Made by a program: the position numbers and the translations under genes | Part shown: in pieces, positions 49,262 through 61,069 of the stretch | Layout: each line of letters begins with the position of its first letter | How positions within the stretch are numbered: the first letter of the stretch is position 1 | Assembly (NCBI GenBank): GCA_907163375.1 | Contig: CAJQUW010011610.1 | Coordinates: forward strand, 539,501-603,500 | Direction of reading: 5' to 3' | Length of the DNA: 64,000 bases | From: Prostheceraeus crozeri | Taxonomy: Eukaryota; Platyhelminthes; Polycladida; Euryleptidae | The notes under the pieces: generated by a model | The model's database searches: none | Seen by the model: the letters and a program-made list of their open reading frames with translations, nothing else | Told to the model about the DNA's origin: nothing

Positions 49262-50007
49262 TAGTCCGGGAGCTAGCGTGAAGTTGTGCAGGGAACGAGG
49301 TAGTACATAAAACTTTCACATAGCATAGTACACCTCTAACCTACTGCAAAACTTCGCGTCTGACGGATCAGATCATTTGCTTTTAAGAAATAGACAGGAT
49401 AACACAATCCTATGTATTTCCAATGGTAAAATTGTGACATTTAATTAAGGTGTTGACTCCATTTTTTCGAATTTTTGCTCATAAAAGTTACAAAAAATTG
49501 GTATTTTGTTGAACTGCATATAATGTAGATCATCTACAGATTATGATCTTTCAAATGAGTTATCATTCAGTGACAGAGGATGAAGTAAAGTGTACAAACA
49601 GACACTTTTCGTTGGTGTAACTGCAAATTTTAACATAGAAATTTCAGGAAAATTGTTGATATACTTTAACGAAAAGTGTCTGTTTGTACACTTTACTTCA
49701 TCCTCTGTCATTGAATGACAGCTCATTTGAAAGATCATGATCTGTAGATGATTTCTACAACAACCAGTTCAACAAAATACCAATTTGTGTAACTTCTATG
49801 AGCAAAAATTCGGAAAAATGGAGTCAACACCTTAAATGTTACAATTTTACCACTGGAAATACATAGGATTGTGTTATCCTCTCTATTTCTGAAAAGCAAA
49901 TGATCTGATCCGTCAGACGCGAAGTTTTGCAGTAGGTTTACTATGCTATGTGAAAGTTTTATGTACTACCTCGTTCCCTGCACAACTTCACGCTAGCTCC
50001 CGGACTA
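49262..50007. mobile_element. Large foldback element, copy 2
   Basis: Second copy of the 24818-25572 element, with the same TAGTCCGGGAGCTAGCG ends and the same near-perfect arm pairing, 746 bp long. The trinucleotide tag flanks both ends (49259-49261 and 50008-50010). The two copies differ by scattered substitutions and small indels, so they were transposed independently some time ago. No protein is encoded. Confidence 0.9.
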
Positions 50008-50010
50008 TAG

Positions 50011-50918
50011 AGTGATTTTATCAACTAGAACTTTCGCTGTTCACTTTCGAATTAGTGCACTGGATACTATTAATTGAGATGGTTATCTTAAAATTATCTT
50101 AGATAGTTATCGTCGTATTAGCACAGTTTTCAATCTTCATATTGACAAAGAACGATATTTATGAAGACGCACTCAAACATAACATTGTCATGTAGCACGC
50201 TAGACTCTGTCGATTTAGATGTCGAAGCATCACTATGCAGTATTTAGAGTCACATTCTCATCTGATTTAATTAAAAGCCGGTAGAGTGAATATCCAGCAA
50301 TAAGGTACCGAAGATGTTTGTCTTTCAAGTAATACTGCTTTAGAAGCGCTGACATTAAATTTCTAAAATCTGAGAACAAACAAAAGATAATGACTTTCAG
50401 AAGATTTAGAACAGGCTAACAATAAATTAATGTAGCGGATTATAGTTCATTGAAGTTAATGTCTGAAAAGAAGTCAGCGCGTGCAAATAGTGACAGTGGA
50501 AATACTTGAAATATGTAATCGAATATAAAAATCTAACATAATAAGTAGGTGGACTACTTATGTAATAGGACAAATCTTTCCGCTTCAGTGTAATCGTTTA
50601 CAGATTCATGGACAGGATTACAGAATATCACGCGAAGAGATAGTGAAAATACTACATTGTAAAACCTGATTAAAACTGTGATAGCAAGAAATGACCACTT
50701 GTCTCATAAAGTAGACGAGAACAATAAAAAGATAAGACTTGCAACCAAGTGGATACATGACTCCCACTTTCAATCAAGCTAACTGTCATCATGAGGGCAG
50801 ATTAGTGCTTTGACAATGGTCTTCAGCGTCAGTGATTTGCTATTGATTTGATTGCATAAAGGTGCATTTAGGATGCCCACATATCGTATTCGAACTTCCA
50901 CAGCAAATTTCTAATTAC
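50011..50918. other. No gene seen
   Basis: AT-rich spacer between repeats; nothing recognised. Confidence 0.4.
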
Positions 50919-51147
50919 CATGGAAATTAATAACAATAAAACCTCTAGAATGGAAGTGAAGCTACATGCAGTCCATAATAGTGCACTTAAATCGCACATA
51001 TTTTCACTTAGAAACACTTGTTAACGACTGCATCATTCGGCTAGAATCATTTATATGTGCAATTCTCAAATTTTCATTGATTTCTGTGTCGTGACCTTGA
51101 GTCAATTTCTATTCTAGTCAGCTTCATGTAATCAATCTATTTCTATG
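50919..51147. mobile_element. MITE copy 3 (CATAGAAAT family)
   Basis: It begins CATGGAAATTAATAAC, continues aataaaacctctagaatgga and ends ctatttctatg. It follows the 38068-38323 copy over its whole length with scattered changes, including the tcgtgaccttgagtcaattt block. No convincing target duplication is left. Confidence 0.8.
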
Positions 51148-52080
51148 CACAAGCAACGACTCCTTGACTGCAATAGATCTCACCATAGAAATGGATCTCA
51201 CAGAATAGATTTTCTGCGAACAACTCATAAAATGGTTGCAAATAAGGTGCAATTTATCAGTTCATTTCTGAGTATGTAAGATAATAAATTGCGTCTGTGT
51301 TCAATTTTTTGGATTTCCTTCTTCAAGTCATGATCTTCTCCTAACAGTAAAAAACAATTAAATGGAAATATCTGATTCACTTGCAACAGAACTTGAAAGA
51401 ATCAAGGCCAAAGATCTTAGAGAAACAAGTATTTTATGAAATGTTATTAGAAAATACATGACGACCGCCCAGAATTCACAGCTGAGAAACTCATAGAAAA
51501 CTATATTTGCCAAACTTAAATTCATTAACATCTTAATGAACATAGCAAAGAAAATAAACCATCAAAAATTCATTCGTTCATTTGTTTGTTTAGGAAAATG
51601 AGAGCCGTGTATGTAAATTTGTAACTTGCACCTGCCACGGAATGTTGAAAGGAAATAAAGCAAATTTCACTATATTTCAAAAAATATGTAATATTCATTA
51701 TTCTAAGCGAAAGCCTCCGACTTCCAGTCATCTCAATCAAATTCTCCTTCATATGATAATATCTGATGTCATTAAATGCCTTCTAGTTCTTCGACCCGAT
51801 TAATTTGCTTGTTATCTAAATTGCATGCAGTTTGGCGGCTTCTTGCAACTTTATATTTCTGTTGATAGGAGTTGTTGAGCCACTCCATTTTTCCATTATA
51901 CGCTTTCCAATCTGTTTCATTTTCCATAGAACCGAAGTATGGACCTAGAGCAACAGAACAGGCATCTACTATGGCTATGATACATGATGTATTGCAGAGC
52001 TGGCTTACATACGTCTGATATGCAATATATTTTGCGGTATTAACATTGCCGCTTTTATTCTGCATTTCTTTTTAGTCATC
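51148..52080. other. No gene assigned
   Basis: Contains a 97-codon minus-strand frame (51772-52065, starting MQNKSGNVNTAKYIAYQTYV) with several N-glycosylation-like N-x-S/T sites but no recognisable domain. Splice support was not evident, so I do not call it a gene. Confidence 0.35.
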
Positions 52081-52081
52081 C

Positions 52082-52285
52082 CTGCCCAACCCAAGGCGCA
52101 AAACTGTTCTAGTAAGCTGGGGGTGAGGTAGCCTTCACTCGCTCACAACTCTCACCAGTTTAGGACTGGAAACCTCTAATAAGAGCGGTGGCACCTCCCG
52201 AGGGGAACAGACTCGAACCCTGGAGTTTCTGCACCTCTGTATCGGAGAGCGGCTCTTAACCAACTGAGCATACTATGATTGGCGT
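52082..52285 (-). mobile_element. tRNA-derived SINE (family 2)
   Basis: Read on the minus strand, it carries an A-box region TATGCTCAGTTGGTTAAGAG and a B box GGGTTCGAGTC, followed by a body through ccgctcttattagagg to about 52082. It is GC-richer than its surroundings. The head differs from SINE family 1 (24341 and 29605), so it derives from another tRNA. The 3' limit is approximate. Confidence 0.8.
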
Positions 52286-54291
52286 CTTCTCAAAGCAATC
52301 TGCATTTCAAAAGTAGCAGCATCTGCATGTCCATGTGTCAACAAGGCAACGAAGCTTTCAGTATTGGATATCTCTGCTGACTGTATTTAGATAGATCATT
52401 TTAAGTAATCTCCAGAACCTACAAAAGTCACTGAAAGTGAACTGAATGAATTCAACATTTCTCAAAATGACAAGGGTGTGACAGGCTGGTAATTGAATAA
52501 AATACTAATGCAACCTACACGTATGAAAAGAAGACAGCCTAAATTCGACCTATAGCGCCGTTCTCAATACAGAAATTTCTTTTAAAGAATGTCACCAGTC
52601 TAATACCGCTCTAATATGAGTCTAATATAGTCTAATATGCGTTCTATTCCTATACGAACTGCCAATATAAATACATAGAATCTCTTAATACATGAACAAA
52701 ACATTTATGTTTCGAACTCAGCAAACAATCCACGTTGATTAAAGAATTTTCAGTCTCGGTTATGAAAAGTTAGAAACAACTTTGTATAAAACAGCAAAAA
52801 ATGACATAGTGAGGGTATTTGCAGAAATTGTAGTAGGAATTTGATGGTAACACCCAATTTCAGATCACTGTTGCAACTTGAGCATTGAAAAAAATAATTG
52901 ACTAAGACGCATTCTCTGTGAATTCTAGTGTTCTCGATCTGATTGTTAAATATCAAAGGATCGTCAACCAAATTATGAGACCATAATTGATAATGAATGA
53001 GAAAATTCGTTTGATATTTGCTTCAAACAAATTTAAGACTTTATGTTTTCTAATAATAAAACTGATTATTGTACGGCTAAGAGCAGCTGAAGTACTTCGC
53101 AGTAAGAGCAAGCAAAGTAAACCACCTACAAGAAATGCTATTCGAAGAATGTGAGATTTTTAGAGTAAATATATTGGATGACTAAATGATGACAATAATG
53201 AACAACAAGGGAACATGCTTGAAAGGTACTAAAGATTCAGATTCATTTTATCATTAATCAGTCTGCAGCTCGTAGATCAGAATAACACGTCTAGTAACTT
53301 ATTCTTCAAAATGCACTTCATTGTGACACTTGACGACATATACGCGTAAGAAGTCGCATTTAAAAGAAAAAAAGGAAATCGTCTCGACGGCTACGAAAAA
53401 TTAAAGCTATCAACATTTTGAGCAAAGAAATCAAATAGTGTGCAGAAGCAGAAGAGTGCCTAATTTGTTGAAAGGTATTAATCATATGATTAACTACAAA
53501 AGTAGGTCACATTGCAGCTCAACATGTAATAATAATTAACCAAATTGCAAGTATTTAAGCCCATCTCAAACTCTGGCAAAGAAACTGAATGAGATGGAAA
53601 ACATGATCAAACACAACATAGCAAAGCTTAAAGCTTAATTAAGCTTAAAAGCTTAATAATAAGTTGGATGAAAATGGATTTACATCCAAATTTCCTTAGC
53701 AATTGACTGCTCATTGTTATTTTGAGGAACTGACTCAATGCAGATAAAAGTCAGCTACTCTTCTTTAGGTAAATTAGCAAAATATGCAGGACTAGCATTC
53801 ACGGAAAACAGACAATGAATACAATATCTGGGACTTAGACTCAATTTTGCTTCTTAAATAGTTTCTATCCCTTGATAATGTTCGCTGACGATATGATGAT
53901 GTTGATAATGATAAGTTTCGCTAACACGAGAGAGTAAACATTCTCTGAGACTAAACAGCAACTGTGTGTGTAGTACAGGTAGACTAAGTGAATTTTAACT
54001 TCAAGGAACTTGCAGACAGTTCAAACAACATAAGGCAGATTGTATGTCGCTAGTCTGAAATACAGACATTGAAAATTGTTTCCGAATTAGGATGAACCAT
54101 TATGTCGCTCCATGCAATTGGATGGACATCAGTAACATTGAAAATAGTTGAAAATATATATCTGTGGCAATTCATCGATTTAGTATGGCTTCATTGTTCA
54201 TCTAAAACATCTGTTTAAAATTTTGATTGCTTTCTGAGGAATGCCTTCTTTCGACTGCTTGTATCAGAGAACTAGTGTGAAGCGGCTGTTC
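52286..54291. other. No gene seen
   Basis: AT-rich. Small local repeats only: agtctaatat-type units near 52600-52640 and an aagctta-rich palindromic patch near 53620-53660. Confidence 0.4.
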
Positions 54292-54690
54292 GAGCAGAAT
54301 GGATCACTGAGTAAAGCGGGCCAAGGAGCAGACTAGGACACGACGCACAGCGGGTCAGGGAGACTGGGTCACAGAAGAGAGCAGGCCAAGGAACAGACCG
54401 GGTCACGGAGCAGAAATGCAAACAGAGCTGAGCGGGTCACGGAGCACGTCAGGTCATGGCGCAGAGCGGGTCACAGAGAAGAGCGCATCACGGAGCAGAC
54501 CGGGTCACGAAACATATCGGGTCATGGAAGAGAGAGAGAGCGGTCCACAGAGCATGTAGGGTCACAGAGAAGAGCTGATGACGGAGCAGAACGGGTCACA
54601 GACAAGTGCGGGTCGCGGAGCAGAACGGGTCTCAGACAAGTGCGGGCTGAAGACAGGACTGGGTCGCATGGTGGAGCGGGAGATAAGCTG
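54292..54690. repeat. G-rich degenerate minisatellite
   Basis: About 400 bp of irregular units around the motif CGGGTCACRGAGCAGA, with alternating spacer variants and lengths. It is much more GC-rich than the neighbourhood. The 80-codon minus-strand frame through it (serine/proline/leucine-rich with repeating CDP) is a by-product of the repeat. Confidence 0.85.
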
Positions 54691-57049
54691 CTGAGAACCA
54701 GGGCGGATCTGCTAGCACATATAAACACATAAACTATAAAAAAAACTACATGAGCAGCCGACAACAGGAAAAACGTGCTTCATAATATTATGCGCAATCG
54801 CCAGCAAAATGACCCAAAATGCATTTTTCATGATTTCAAAGTTGCTTTGAAATTAAATGAAGTCATACATCTTCCTTCTGAAATTATTCGAACTAATCGT
54901 AGGCGCAGCAGAGCAATTAGGGATTATACCAGACTTATTAGTTACTTCATTTACAATCATCATGGATGCATCTTGATAGTAAACTAAATACAGCAAACTC
55001 TAGTACATATGTCTGTGATGGGTTTGTCGATTTAGCCATGTTCATAAAACTAAGATAAACCGGCAATGTTTTACCTCAAGTTTATTATGCGGCTTTTCCA
55101 CTGTTATAAACAGACATGTCCGGTAATAGCCGTTAATCACTGTCAAAAGACCTTACAATAAACGTTGAAGTAAAACACAATCAACTTTAGATTTCCCTCA
55201 CTTCATCTCTTAACTTTGTGGCAATTATAAATGAAACTCATTGTCGGTTTTTAAGTCTCCGCCTTCGACTCACGCTTTCACATTCCACTTATGCATTCGT
55301 GCGCCTTTGTGATATTCCAAGAAAGCACCTCTATTTGTCGTTTGAATGTGTAACTATCCAATTATTAAAATTTATATTGGTACATTCTTGAGATGTTCTC
55401 ACAACTGATCAGTGAAACACTTTTCATCTGTTTTTTAGGAAAGAAGAACTTGGATTTTCATTGTCCACTTGTAAGTTTTACTCCACAGACAGACGCAAGA
55501 GGAATTGGATTACTTTTATGAATTCGCGCGCCCTTTCCACAGTGCGCATAATTTGATTCAAAATAATTATCAATTTCTGTGGTTCCTCATGTAACTACTT
55601 ACTGTGAACACACGGAAACCTTTGTGCAAGTAAAACTTACAAGCGCACAAACAATAACGACACGTGTTCAATCAGATGACCGGTCTGAACAAGTAACTAC
55701 TGCTTCTGATATCTATGAAAAAACAAAATGACTATTTAGCAAATTTTAAAGTGAATTTACCGTCTTCTTCAACGGCGGCTGCAATTGATGAGATATCCAA
55801 AATCAAGAATGTGAAGATGACACCGACGATATTAAGCAATAAGTCAGCCATTGAAACGTTTGTCGATGAGATACACAAATGTGAAGACAATTCGTATCAC
55901 TGCAAGAGAAATGTAGCACAGTTCCACTGTTCAACCACGACAATGTGTTTATTTTAGTCGAGAATTGTTTGTTCGCTCTTCACACGGCAAATTAGTCTCC
56001 GTATAAAGCCAAAGAAAAGACACGGACCATTCCGAGCGTACTGCTCTATGGATGTGAAAAGCTGTTTTTTTTTACTAAAATTTCAGCAAGTTATCTTATC
56101 TCGAAGAGGTAGACAGGAGATAATGTTTACGAATAAATCTGGAGAGAAACTTCGCGGTAAATAAATTGATCACATGGTTGATGCAATACGCAAACATCAG
56201 GCAGTGACTCTGTGATTCGTCGAGTCTCGTAGACCTTAATCTGATTGGTTGAAAGTGATTCTCTAGTAGTCTTGCCGACTGCTGTCATAATCCTAGTGTC
56301 ATTTGCTGCTGCTTTATTATACTGTTATCCTCGCTTCTGTTGCCTTAAATAATTGTCCTCACAGGTTGAAAAAATGAATCACGTTCTTCTGTTTGACAAT
56401 ACTTGAAACAACTTTTACCACTGCTTTAACGCAAAGTTTATCTCAACCAGGGTATTAACTCTCGTCAAGTAACATTTTCCATTATGTCAATGCACTCGAG
56501 TGAACTGAAAGATACCTCAGACCAGTTAAATGGAATCTAAATGATTCAAAGACTAGACAAATTCAATGGAATCTCAACGATATTAAAAAAAGCTCATTTA
56601 TTTATGTAAGAATCAGTGACGTATCACATGATGCACAATGATACTATAATGTAATTCTAAGCTTCGACTGATGCAACAGTTAAAGGTTATTCAAAAAGGG
56701 AAGTATCTGAAGCGAATTTGAAGCCTTGTGTGACTTTACATTTTCCATTCTTTTTTATTGAGTCATCATTTTCTCTTCAAATAAGTGAAAACAAAAATGT
56801 AACGCCCGATTGTTCACATAGCTTTAATAATGACATTATTACAATAATACTGTATTTTCTTACTAAAGATACAAGAAATTTTGGATGATGTATTTGCCCT
56901 TGCAAGATCAGAGATTGTACATAGAAAGACAGACAATACCACAAATTCTGAGCAAGATAGCAAACAAGTAATGTGCAGGTAATTCCAAAAATGAATATTT
57001 TTGAAATTTCAATTTATCGTTTAATGCAATTTACTAGTACATGATAAGA
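54691..57049. other. No gene assigned
   Basis: AT-rich. Plus-strand frames of 70-80 codons (54775-54987 and 55715-55957) have no domain I recognise. Confidence 0.35.
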
Positions 57050-57470
57050 GCTTTACATAGAACACTTCTCCAGAAGGATATAATTCGTCGAAGTCTGGCA
57101 ACAGTTTCTCCTTCCATGTTGATTGGAAGTTTCAAGATGATGATGCTCCTGCTCATCGGAAACGTGCAATTGACAAGTTCAACGTTTCTTCCGGTATTCA
57201 ATCCATCCTTTGGCATGCCAGAAGTCCTGACTTATATATACTGTACACCCAATCGAACATCTATGGGATTCAATTGACCGAAAGTTTAATTCAATTGACT
57301 TCAATGATTAACTTTGCAAATGTATCTGTAAACATGGTATCAAGAAGGTGCTCCAGTGAAATCGAGAAAATATGTCGCAACAGCTTAACCAAATCGTTTA
57401 ATGTGACAAACGATGATAGTAGTATTTTGAGTCATGATGAATATGCAGATTTAGGACTTAAGATATAAGC
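57050..57470 (+). pseudogene. Tc1-like transposase relic
   Basis: Reads FHVDWKFQDDDAPAHRKRAIDKFNVSSGIQSILWHARSPDLY and then, after a frame change, PIEHLWDSIDRKFN. These are the second and third catalytic motifs of a Tc1 transposase (QQDNAPCHR; WPARSPDLNPIEHLWD). The N-terminal half and the ends are not visible. Its sequence differs from the Tc1 at 37.1 kb, so it is another family. Confidence 0.8.
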
Positions 57471-57519
57471 AAAGCTGGATCTGGCTGAAATTATCTTGAA
57501 TAATAAATCAACTGAACAA

Positions 57520-58378
57520 AAAACGAACGACTACGTCGTTTATCGTCTACGCATCGTTTAAAGAACTTTCTGTCCGAAAACAAATATTCTACTGAAATTG
57601 AAAAGATGCCAGCCCTTGTGTCAGTATCTCAGACATTTTTATGCAAATCTGAAAAAATCAGATGGCAAACTGTACGCCCCAGCAAACTTCTATCAATCAG
57701 GAATGCAATCATGCAGATACTTATCCACAACGCGACCTCAGCAGTGACTGAATTCAAACGATCGAATGTCATGCTTAATATCATGATTGTCCGTTATTTG
57801 AAAGACGGTGATGGCAGAATCAATCATTAGGTGTAGTTGAAAGACAATGATTTGAAGAAATTGTCTGACTATTTTCATCGCAAGAATCCTAAAAGACGAA
57901 TTTATTTTTAACATCGTTTACTATTTCAGTCAATGAGAAAGATTAGGCATACGAAACCTAAAAAAAGAAGATTTCAAAGTTGGAAATCGTCTACTGATTT
58001 TCTTTTTGTCGAAATTCACAATGGCTCACTTTCAAAGACTTGCCGTTAGAAAGAAAGACCTACATTGATGTTAGCGAGGCAAAATGTATTGAAAACAGAA
58101 GCGATCCATCAAAATGACCAGTTTCGTCATTCAAAACCTACATGAACAAAATATCAACACGATCAAAGCCTTAAGAAAAGTATGACATGAATGGTACAGC
58201 GAGAAAGCAGTTCGCTCGCGCCAAGAGCTATTTTGGCAATTTAATGAAAAAGATTAGTGGACAGCCAAATCTCATCATCATCAACATTTTATTAGCCATG
58301 GCAAATATATGCCGTTGGAAAGATGTACAACTACAAGACTGCTTGGATACACTAGCACAGCGCGAATGCACGTGTTAA
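57520..58378 (+). pseudogene. Crypton/DUF3504-type tyrosine recombinase relic
   Basis: Pieces in shifting frames follow the order of a Crypton-derived recombinase (as in the ZMYM/KIAA1958/QRICH family). The SAM-like core-binding domain reads LRHFYANLKKSDGKLYAPANFYQSGMQSCRYLSTTRP. EFKRSNVMLNIM-RYLKDGDGRINH and DLKKLSDYF follow. Then come a catalytic-domain stretch with PVSSFKTYMNKIS and YFGNLMKKISGQPN, where the conserved HxxR box would follow. It carries at least four stops or frame changes. It is clearly related to, but a different lineage from, the intact ORF at 61276-62577. The boundaries are approximate. Confidence 0.7.
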
Positions 58379-58482
58379 ATAATGTTGAAAATAGTACTGA
58401 TAGGAAGTACTTATCAACATACAAAGACTATACGGTTCACACATTACATTATTGAGCAAAGACAGTGGATACACACACAGAG

Positions 58483-58917
58483 TTAAGACTGATTCGGAAA
58501 ATTACACAAAACATGTGAGGCAATGGATTTCATGTGGGTTTGAAAAGCTGACAGGGAACATGATTGTAGGGATGAGTGGGGAAGAATGTTTATAATGCCA
58601 CTTGTGAGGGATAAAGGTGCCCGCCGAAAGCGCTGGGATGGCGGATTAGTGGGCTGTATATTTTTAGGCAGCTCATAGTAGGTTTGTCTGAGGTTGTAAT
58701 TGAGCTGACGTTGTAAGGGTTTATATAAGAGTAAAGCACGGGGACAAGTATCGTTAATCATTTCATAGGCTGCGCTTGCAATGATACGAGCACGACGAAC
58801 AGACAGCAGCTCGAGCTCAACCTCATCATAATGAGTCCGACCGAGATGGGTACGGAGAGGCAAGCGCAAAATATATCTGATGGCTCTGTTTTGTAGAGAT
58901 CTCGCCAGGAAATACAC
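58483..58917 (-). pseudogene. LINE ORF2 C-terminal relic, minus strand
   Basis: A 144-codon frame reads SLQNRAIRYILRLPLRTHL, VELELLSVRRARIIASAAYEMIND and LNYNLRQTYYELPK, then RFRRAPLSLTSGIINILP. This matches the tail of LINE reverse transcriptases (LQ-RA-R-I---P, L-L---RR--------Y---). The stop at 58483 may be the natural end of ORF2. Upstream (above 58917) the similarity is lost before the hairpin at 58961-59059, so the copy is 5'-truncated. Confidence 0.75.
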
Positions 58918-58960
58918 CAGCCATTTAATCTCGAGCTATGTCATCGAACTTTTGTAATGG

Positions 58961-59059
58961 ATAATGCATAGATTTGAGGTCGTTATTTGCTATAATTACC
59001 GAGAGCCGAAGGCTCGAGGTTTTTATGACGAACAATTACCGAAGAAATCTATGCATTAT
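58961..59059. repeat. Complex hairpin with GAGCC-GAA-GGCTC centre
   Basis: Outer arms ataatgcatagattt and aaatctatgcattat are perfect complements. An inner gagccgaaggctc forms a second stem, with partly pairing gtcgt/acgaac sequences between. It has the same two-tier design as 62793-62886. No coding capacity or target duplication was found. Confidence 0.6.
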
Positions 59060-59684
59060 GTTATAATGCATGACCTTTTTCATAGAAGTCTGCATCAGGT
59101 TGATAATTTCCAACCAGGAAAATAATTACGTGCTTCGCGGAACTTATTAACCTGTGGACATAGAAAGTCTTACAAAATCATGCATAATGTAATACACCAT
59201 TTACAACTCAAGTTCAGTCAATCAGAATTCAAGTTATTCCATGATATCTAAATCAGAATTCAAATTACTCAATCAGAAAGCAAGTTTGTCCACAAAGCTT
59301 TTAAGTGGTATCTTCGAATGATTTAAAATTTCTCATTATAGCTGTTTCATAGCTATACACTTGTAATTACCAATTTTGAATGTGATAATTTCAAATAATT
59401 CAAACTTTGTGACTGCACCTGTTTCATAGAAATACTTGTATCTCAAGTATGTCATAAGCATTAGTTCTGAGAACTGTAGAAGACTAATTATGGACTTTGA
59501 AAGTGAAGCAAGTACAAGCAATCTGAGTAATTTGCCAAGAGGCCCCTACAGGAAAATTGCCTACGTTGATAAGCAAAGGTTGATTCAAACTTTCGAACGC
59601 GGAGACGATTTCATTGATCTTGCCCGACAATTGGGAATCAAATGCCAAACTGCAAGATCAATTGTAGTGAATTGAAATGGCATT

Positions 59685-60698
59685 GGGGCCGAATCCTGCA
59701 CGTACCCGGTTCCATTATTGGGAGAAATATAAATTATGTTGTTGAAAATTTCTTCGGGTACTTGATCAGTCCAATACAACTTCTTAGGCGCAAAATGCCA
59801 TCAAAGATGAGAATGGGTTCAATGAGAATGATCAGCTTGAGCCCGTCGTACACTGCACCAACGTGAGATTAATAAGCCAGAATTTCCTGTTACACGACAG
59901 AAGATTTGATTTCAATGAAGTGAATTTCCTGTTACACGACAGAAGATTTGATTTCAATGAAGTGAAATCAAATCTTAAGTCGTGTAAAAGGAAATTCTAG
60001 CTCATTAATCTCACGTTGGTGCAGTGTACGACGGGCTCAAGCTGATCATTCTCATTGAACTCATTCTCATCTTTGATGTCATCTAGAGCCTAAGAGGTTG
60101 TATCTCAATCATGAAACAATCTTTGCGTCGCTTCTACGCTTTGCGCATTTTGCGTCGATCTTTAAGTGACAGTGCTCTTAAGTTGACATATTTTTCTCTT
60201 GTGAGATCTTTATTAGAGTATTGTGCATCGTTACTCATGCCATTTACAGCAAAAGACGCACTACGACTAGATCGAGTACAACGCCGATTTCAGAGACTAA
60301 TGTGTGGTGATTTATGTACCAGTTATTGCCTGCCAGGTTTGAGAGAACGTCGAGAAGAATTATGCCTCCGATTTCTCAAATCTGTCATGGACCCAGAGCA
60401 TGTACTCCATCGTCAGCTACCTTCGAGGTCTTCGACTGGTCGCTTCATCCTCCCTCAACGACGAACAGAAATGCGCAGCAGAACTTTTATACTATATGCA
60501 TGTCTTTTATACAACAAAGCTTTTACGAGATAGAGAAGCATCTTCATAAAAATTCTTGCATCTTATCTGATATGTGCTTGACTTTGTATTTTTTGATTTT
60601 TATTTGACGAAATATGCGCTTTATATATATATTGGACTGATCAAGTACCCGAAAAAATTTTCAACATAATTTATATTTCTCACAATAATGGAGCCGGT
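59685..60698. mobile_element. Foldback element inserted in the transposase relic
   Basis: The left arm (about 59704-59940) is mirrored by 59965-60102 and then, after a LINE insertion, by 60630-60698. Near the centre a 42-bp unit is duplicated in tandem (59881-59922 and 59923-59964). The left end sequence (GTACCCGGTTCCATTATTG) recurs at 42291-42353. Without the LINE insertion this is roughly a 490-bp palindrome. No protein is encoded and flanking duplications are unclear. Confidence 0.7.
60103..60629 (+). pseudogene. 5'-truncated LINE copy inside the foldback
   Basis: A 140-codon frame (60111-60533) reads SLRRFYALRILRRSLSDSAL and TYFSLVRSLLEYCASL, then RLDRVQRRFQRLMCG and LPSRSSTGRFILPQRRTEMR up to YNKAF. 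This is the C-terminal part of a LINE reverse-transcriptase ORF ending at its natural stop. An AT dinucleotide tract (tatatatata) at its 3' end abuts the resumed foldback arm, a typical LINE 3' end. It splits the right foldback arm, so it is younger than the foldback. Confidence 0.8.
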
Positions 60699-60859
60699 CT
60701 CGAAGTGATAGAACAGTGAATCAGCTTGGAGGACTTAGTCATCGTAAAGTTGATGATTCGATGAGAAACGTACTGTTAGAGATAGTCAACGAAAAACCAC
60801 TGGCTCCTCTACAAGAGATTAATGCTATTTTGAGACTAAGATACCCTGAAAAGCTGGTA

Positions 60860-60977
60860 GAGGAGGATTTCATGTGATTAGCCGGGATAGGAGGGACGAC
60901 TAACCAATTACTTGCCCGAGGGCAAGATTGGTTAGTCGTCACGAGATATCGTTGATAATCACATGCAAATCATCCTC
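60860..60977. mobile_element. 118-bp TA-inserted MITE with a nested stem
   Basis: Inverted ends GAGGAGGATTTCATGTGATT and its near complement (..AATCACATGCAAATCATCCTC) are flanked by TA (60858-60859 and 60978-60979). An inner stem gacgactaaccaat/attggttagtcgtc encloses cttgccc/gggcaag. TA flanks point to Tc1/mariner-type mobilisation. It interrupts the transposase relic. Confidence 0.75.
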
Positions 60978-61069
60978 TAACTGTCTTAGAGAATACCACT
61001 CTTATTTCTAGCATGGATTTCTTTATAGTATATCGGGATGAGACGATACCGATTTCTATTCTTCCATTG

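Larger units (their letters stand above)
59490..61060 (+). pseudogene. IS630/Tc1-like transposase relic, split by insertions
   Basis: The first part (59490-59675) encodes MDFESEASTSNLSNLPRGPY...RLIQTFERGDDFIDLARQLGIKCQTARSIVV, a helix-turn-helix like that at 16715-16873. After about 1 kb of inserted sequence the frame reads DRTVNQLGGLSHRKVDDSMR and continues NVLLEIVNEKPLAPLQEINA, the next segment of the same transposase type (GG--HRKVDD-MR---L-IV-E-P---L-EIN). A 118-bp MITE (60860-60977) follows. Setting aside it and its TA duplication, the frame continues as EKLVTVLENTTLISSMDF. No catalytic domain is seen beyond about 61060. Confidence 0.7.

Noticed and set aside
51772-52065. A 97-codon minus-strand frame with several N-x-S/T sites.
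   Set aside because: No known domain and no splice evidence; length alone is not enough in a 64-kb AT-rich window.
54522-54764. An 80-codon minus-strand frame rich in S, P, L and repeating CDP.
   Set aside because: It is a translation of the minisatellite at 54292-54690.
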